In this document: positions 60,645 to 64,000 of the stretch, piece after piece
Layout of the letters: each line of letters starts with the position of its first letter
Position numbering within the stretch: the first letter of the stretch is position 1
The notes under the pieces: generated by a model
What the model saw: the letters and a program-made list of their open reading frames with translations, nothing else
What the model was told of the DNA's origin: nothing
Databases searched by the model: none
Program-made: the position numbers and the translations under genes
Assembly: GCF_050908235.1 (NCBI RefSeq)
Contig: NZ_CP194340.1
Direction: 5' to 3' (one strand)
DNA: 64,000 bases
Origin: Pseudoramibacter alactolyticus
GTDB lineage: Bacteria; Bacillota; Clostridia; Eubacteriales; Eubacteriaceae

Positions 60645-63600
60645 TTACTGTATTTTCTTAAAGAATTCCATCAGATGATCCAGCATTTTGGCCTGGATGC
60701 GCCCGCCAAGGGCGATAGACCACACCTTATCCCGATGTTTGTCCGCCTTGAACTTAACGCCGAAGCGCGCAAAAAGCAGCTGCACCACATCGCCGGCGGG
60801 CATGGGCACCGGCTTGGCTTCGTCAAAAAAGAGCAGCACCCGGTCGCGCTGCTGGCGAAGCTCGACAACGCCGCAGGCCTCGGCCATGCGCCCGACCACC
60901 GACAGCTTGAGCAAATTGCGCACGCTGGTCGGCACCGGGCCGAAGCAATCTTCAAGGGCCGCGGCCATATCGGCCAAATCATTCTCGTCGGCAAGGGCCG
61001 CGATTTTTTTGTAGATATCGTATTTCACGACCTCGCTGTCGATATAAGTCTCCGGAATATAGGCATCGAGCTCCAAGTTGATTTTAACCGGCTCTTTTCC
61101 GGCCGCCGCTTCCGGCAGTTGGCCGGTGTGTTCGGCGATGGTCTCTTCCAGAATGCGGCAATACATTTCATAACCGATGCTGAAAAGATGCCCCGACTGC
61201 TCGGCACCGAGGATATTGCCGGCTCCGCGGATTTCCAGATCGCGCATCGCCACTTTAAAGCCCGATCCGAAAGCCGTGAAATCCTTGATGGCCTTCAGCC
61301 GTTTCTGGGCGACGTCCGACAGAGCCCTGCGCTTGTAAAGAATATAACAAAATGCCTGATTGCTCGAGCGGCCGACCCGCCCCCGCAGCTGATACAGCTG
61401 GGAGAGTCCCATGGCATCGCCGTCGTCGACGACCATCGTGTTGGCGTTGCGCACGTCGAGCCCCGACTCAACGATGGCCGTCGTCACCAGCACGTCGTAG
61501 GCCTTGTCGACAAAGGCCTGCATGATCCGCTCGAGCGCTTCGCCGGGCATCTGGCCGTGGGCCGTCACCACCCGGGCGCCGGGCACCATCCGCCGCACCT
61601 GATCGGCCCGCTCATTCAAATCCTTGATGCAGTTGTGCACAAAATACACCTGGCCGCCCCGGCGGATTTCCCGGGCGATGGCATCGCCGACCACCACCGC
61701 GTTGTCGCGCATCACATAGGTGCGCACCGGCCGGCGGCCCGCCGGCGGCTCGGCGATCACGCTCATATCCCGGATGCCCGTCATCGACATGTGCAGCGTC
61801 CGGGGGATCGGCGTCGCCGAGAGGGTCAGCACATCGACGTTCTCCCGCAGGCTCTTCAGCTTCTCTTTGGCGCGCACCCCAAAGCGCTGCTCCTCATCCA
61901 CAATCAAAAGGCCCAGATCTTTGAAACGCATATCCTTGGAGAGCAGCCGGTGGGTGCCCACCACCACATCCACCCGGCCGGCGGCAAGATCGGCGAGGAC
62001 AGCCTTTTGCTCCTTGGGCGTGCGGAAGCGGCTCATCACCTCCACGGTGATCGGGTAACGGGCAAAACGCGAACGCATCGTCTCGTAATGCTGCTGGGCC
62101 AGAATGGTGGTCGGCACCAGCAAAGCCACCTGCTTGCTGTCCATCACGGCTTTAAAGGCCGCCCGCAGCGCCACCTCGGTCTTGCCGTAGCCCACATCGC
62201 CGCAGAGCAGCCGATCCATGGGAACCGGCTTTTCCATATCCGCCTTGATCTCCTCGATGCAGCGCAGCTGATCGTCCGTCTCTTCATAGGGGAAGGCGTC
62301 CTCAAATTCCCGCTGCCAGGATGTGTCTTTGCCAAAGGCATATCCGGGTCGGGACCGCCTGGCGGCATAAAGGGCGATCAGCTCGTCGGCCATGTCCTCC
62401 ACGGCCTTCTTGGCCCTGGCTTTGGTCTTGGCCCAGTCCGGCCGTCCCAGGGTATTCACCTTCGGCTTTCGGTCTCCCCCGGTGCCGATATAGGCCTGGA
62501 TCGAGCCCATTTGATCCACCGGCAGATAAAGGCGGTCGTCCCCCTGATAGGCGATGACGATCATGTCCTTCGTGGTCTCGCCGATGGTCATCTTTTCGAT
62601 GCCCTGGTAAACGCCGATGCCGTGAATGTCGTGCACCACATAATCCCCGGCGGACAGGCTCGTGAAGGTTTCGATTTTTTTGCCGGACGGCTTTTTCCGG
62701 CGGCGTTTTTTTCGCGCCGCCGGTTTAAAAATCTCCGACTGGCTGATAAACACCAGATGCTCGGCCGGCAGCTCAAACCCTTCGGAGAATTCTCCCCGCG
62801 CAAAATAAACTCCCGGCGTCGTGCCGTCGCTGTAAACGCCGAGGTCCTGTTCACCGAGCAGCGTGCGGACGGCCTTTTCACCCCCGGCGCTCCGGCAGCC
62901 GATGACGATGCGGTCGCCGTTCTCCAGATGCTGCTTGAGCATATCGCAAAAATAGGGCACCCGCCCCACAAAGCTTTCGATGCTGCGGGCACTCATATCA
63001 AACGTTTCCGCAGCTTCGCTTCGCATGTCTGAAAACAAATTGGCTTTGACCGTCGGCCGCCGGCTAAGCGCCGCCGTGAGCGCATCGAGCTCCCAGAATT
63101 TTTCACCCTCCTCCGGGAACAACTCGCCGGCATCGATCAGCGTCTCGAAATCTTCCCGGCTTTTTTCAAGAAAAGTCTCGGCCGCCGCGGCCGCCTGCTC
63201 CCACTCGTCCCAGAAAATCACAGCCTGCTTGCCCAGATAGCTTTCCAGGCTGCTGCCTTCGCCGGCAAAGGCCGAAAAGGTCTCGTCGTGTTCCATTGGC
63301 TCCGCCAGCAGCCGATCGATCAGCGCCGCATGGGCCGCGCCGCCATAACGCGCTGCCATCGTTTTAAGCAGCTGCTCCCGCTCCCCGCGGCTTAAAATCG
63401 ACTCGCGCACCGGCGCGATTTTAATCCGTGTTAGCGTCAATGCGCTGCGCTGGGTCGCCATGTCCATCTGCTTCAGGGATTCGAGCTCGTCGTCAAAGAA
63501 GTCCGCGCGGACGCCGGTCGCCGCCCCGACGGGAAACACATCCACGATCTCGCCCCGTTTGGCATATTGGCCGGCGCTTTCCACCTGGCTGACCCGGATA

Positions 63601-64000
63601 TAGCCCCGATCCGACAGCTGCGCCGCCAAATCGTCGGGCTCCAGCGTCATCCCCGGTTTGAGCGTTAAAAACCGCTTCCTGAGCGCCCGGCTTGCCGGCA
63701 TTTTTTTTAGCAGGTTGCTCACAGAGGTGCAAATCACGTATTTGCGGCGTCCCAGGAGCTGCTCGAGCACCTGCATCCGCTTTTCGGTGATCTCCCGGCT
63801 GTGCACGTCCGAAAAATAATCGTGAATCGGCTCCTCGGGAAAGTAGAGCACGTTATCCGGCGCCCATTGGGCCAGCCGCTCCGCCTTGGCCAGCGCCTCG
63901 CGGTCCGTCGCCGTGATATAAAGCAGATGGCCCTTGGTCGCTTCCCGCAAATACAACGCCAAAAAACCTTTCAAACCGTCCTTGACGTTTGAAAGGTTAA
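60645..64000 (-). CDS. mfd: Transcription-repair coupling factor Mfd (5' end beyond window)
   Basis: About 1118 codons visible. The reading frame remains open to the window edge without an ATG; the upstream residues (NLSNVKDGLKGFLALYL) look like Mfd's N terminus, so the true start lies just outside. UvrB-like domain with FPEEPIHDYFSD and GYIRVSQVESAGQYAKRGEI; RNAP-interaction domain near SAGDYVVHDIHGIGVYQGIE; helicase motifs GDVGYGKTEVALRA and VDEEQRFGVRAKEKL, then RGRVGRSSNQAFCY; C-terminal TRCF domain. It removes stalled RNA polymerase and recruits UvrA. Confidence 0.97.
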   Translation of the reverse strand, partial: NLSNVKDGLKGFLALYLREATKGHLLYITATDREALAKAERLAQWAPDNVLYFPEEPIHDYFSDVHSREITEKRMQVLEQLLGRRKYVICTSVSNLLKKMPASRALRKRFLTLKPGMTLEPDDLAAQLSDRGYIRVSQVESAGQYAKRGEIVDVFPVGAATGVRADFFDDELESLKQMDMATQRSALTLTRIKIAPVRESILSRGEREQLLKTMAARYGGAAHAALIDRLLAEPMEHDETFSAFAGEGSSLESYLGKQAVIFWDEWEQAAAAAETFLEKSREDFETLIDAGELFPEEGEKFWELDALTAALSRRPTVKANLFSDMRSEAAETFDMSARSIESFVGRVPYFCDMLKQHLENGDRIVIGCRSAGGEKAVRTLLGEQDLGVYSDGTTPGVYFARGEFSEGFELPAEHLVFISQSEIFKPAARKKRRRKKPSGKKIETFTSLSAGDYVVHDIHGIGVYQGIEKMTIGETTKDMIVIAYQGDDRLYLPVDQMGSIQAYIGTGGDRKPKVNTLGRPDWAKTKARAKKAVEDMADELIALYAARRSRPGYAFGKDTSWQREFEDAFPYEETDDQLRCIEEIKADMEKPVPMDRLLCGDVGYGKTEVALRAAFKAVMDSKQVALLVPTTILAQQHYETMRSRFARYPITVEVMSRFRTPKEQKAVLADLAAGRVDVVVGTHRLLSKDMRFKDLGLLIVDEEQRFGVRAKEKLKSLRENVDVLTLSATPIPRTLHMSMTGIRDMSVIAEPPAGRRPVRTYVMRDNAVVVGDAIAREIRRGGQVYFVHNCIKDLNERADQVRRMVPGARVVTAHGQMPGEALERIMQAFVDKAYDVLVTTAIVESGLDVRNANTMVVDDGDAMGLSQLYQLRGRVGRSSNQAFCYILYKRRALSDVAQKRLKAIKDFTAFGSGFKVAMRDLEIRGAGNILGAEQSGHLFSIGYEMYCRILEETIAEHTGQLPEAAAGKEPVKINLELDAYIPETYIDSEVVKYDIYKKIAALADENDLADMAAALEDCFGPVPTSVRNLLKLSVVGRMAEACGVVELRQQRDRVLLFFDEAKPVPMPAGDVVQLLFARFGVKFKADKHRDKVWSIALGGRIQAKMLDHLMEFFKKIQ

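Overview
The window is a GC-rich chromosomal segment of a low-GC-type Gram-positive lineage: a clostridial, anaerobe-like Firmicute. Evidence is the gene order mfd–prsA–murJ/spoVB-like–mazG–hup–rqcP–divIC–ppx–tRNAs–tilS–hpt–ftsH–coaX–dus and the block oapA–tlyA–nadK–argR–recN, both classic Clostridia/Bacilli neighbourhoods, plus long-form HPF, CarD, LytR-CpsA-Psr, HisZ/short HisG and RqcP. Sporulation genes usually embedded in these blocks (spoVT, yabP, yabQ, spoIIE, spoIVB, spo0A) are missing, so I infer a non-sporulating member of the Eubacteriales, plausibly Eubacteriaceae such as Pseudoramibacter; this is inference from memory of family traits, not from a database match.

Layout. 1-5.7 kb (minus strand): OLE RNA–oapA–tlyA–nadK–argR–recN–lgt. 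The roughly 800-base stretch upstream of oapA has no credible protein gene but has an extended -10 promoter, a repeated internal module and a terminator-like closing stem. With the OapA-like four-helix membrane protein beside it, I call it an OLE (ornate, large, extremophilic) noncoding RNA. 5.8-12.9 kb: pyrE (plus), then prfB, secA, a DUF5317 membrane protein with a 400-residue charged tail, and hpf (minus). 13.3-18.1 kb: an LCP cell-wall ligase, an orphan EutL-like microcompartment shell protein, and rsmA–cca–HAD phosphatase. 18.3-26.1 kb: a complete nine-gene histidine operon, hisZGDCBHAF-IE, behind one good promoter and ending at a strong terminator.

26.1-38.9 kb: an arginase-fold protein, a frameshifted rRNA methyltransferase (rsmF type), a YacL-like PIN/TRAM protein, a DeoR regulator divergent from a hexitol PTS (EIICBA) plus a zinc MDR dehydrogenase, carD, tex, degV and an Rrf2 regulator. 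38.9-45.1 kb: an AT-rich island with a type III restriction-modification system (XRE regulator, mod, res) and two decayed genes, one of them a DUF4238 gene cut by a single in-frame stop. 45.2-64 kb: frameshifted murE, a UPF0489 protein, dus, coaX, a thioesterase, ftsH, hpt, tilS, four tRNAs (Leu, fMet, Met, Glu), ppx, divIC, rqcP, hup, mazG, a MurJ/SpoVB-like flippase, a PrsA-like lipoprotein foldase and mfd (5' end beyond the window).

Themes. (1) Two otherwise intact core genes, murE and rsmF, are each one base short, and in both one extra A in an A5 run restores the full-length protein. This is either a shared sequencing artefact or real slippage-type mutation. (2) hup and carD share a 17-base motif (16 of 17 identical) at their promoters. 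(3) Operator-like inverted repeats are visible at the PTS/deoR divergence and at the rrf2 promoter.
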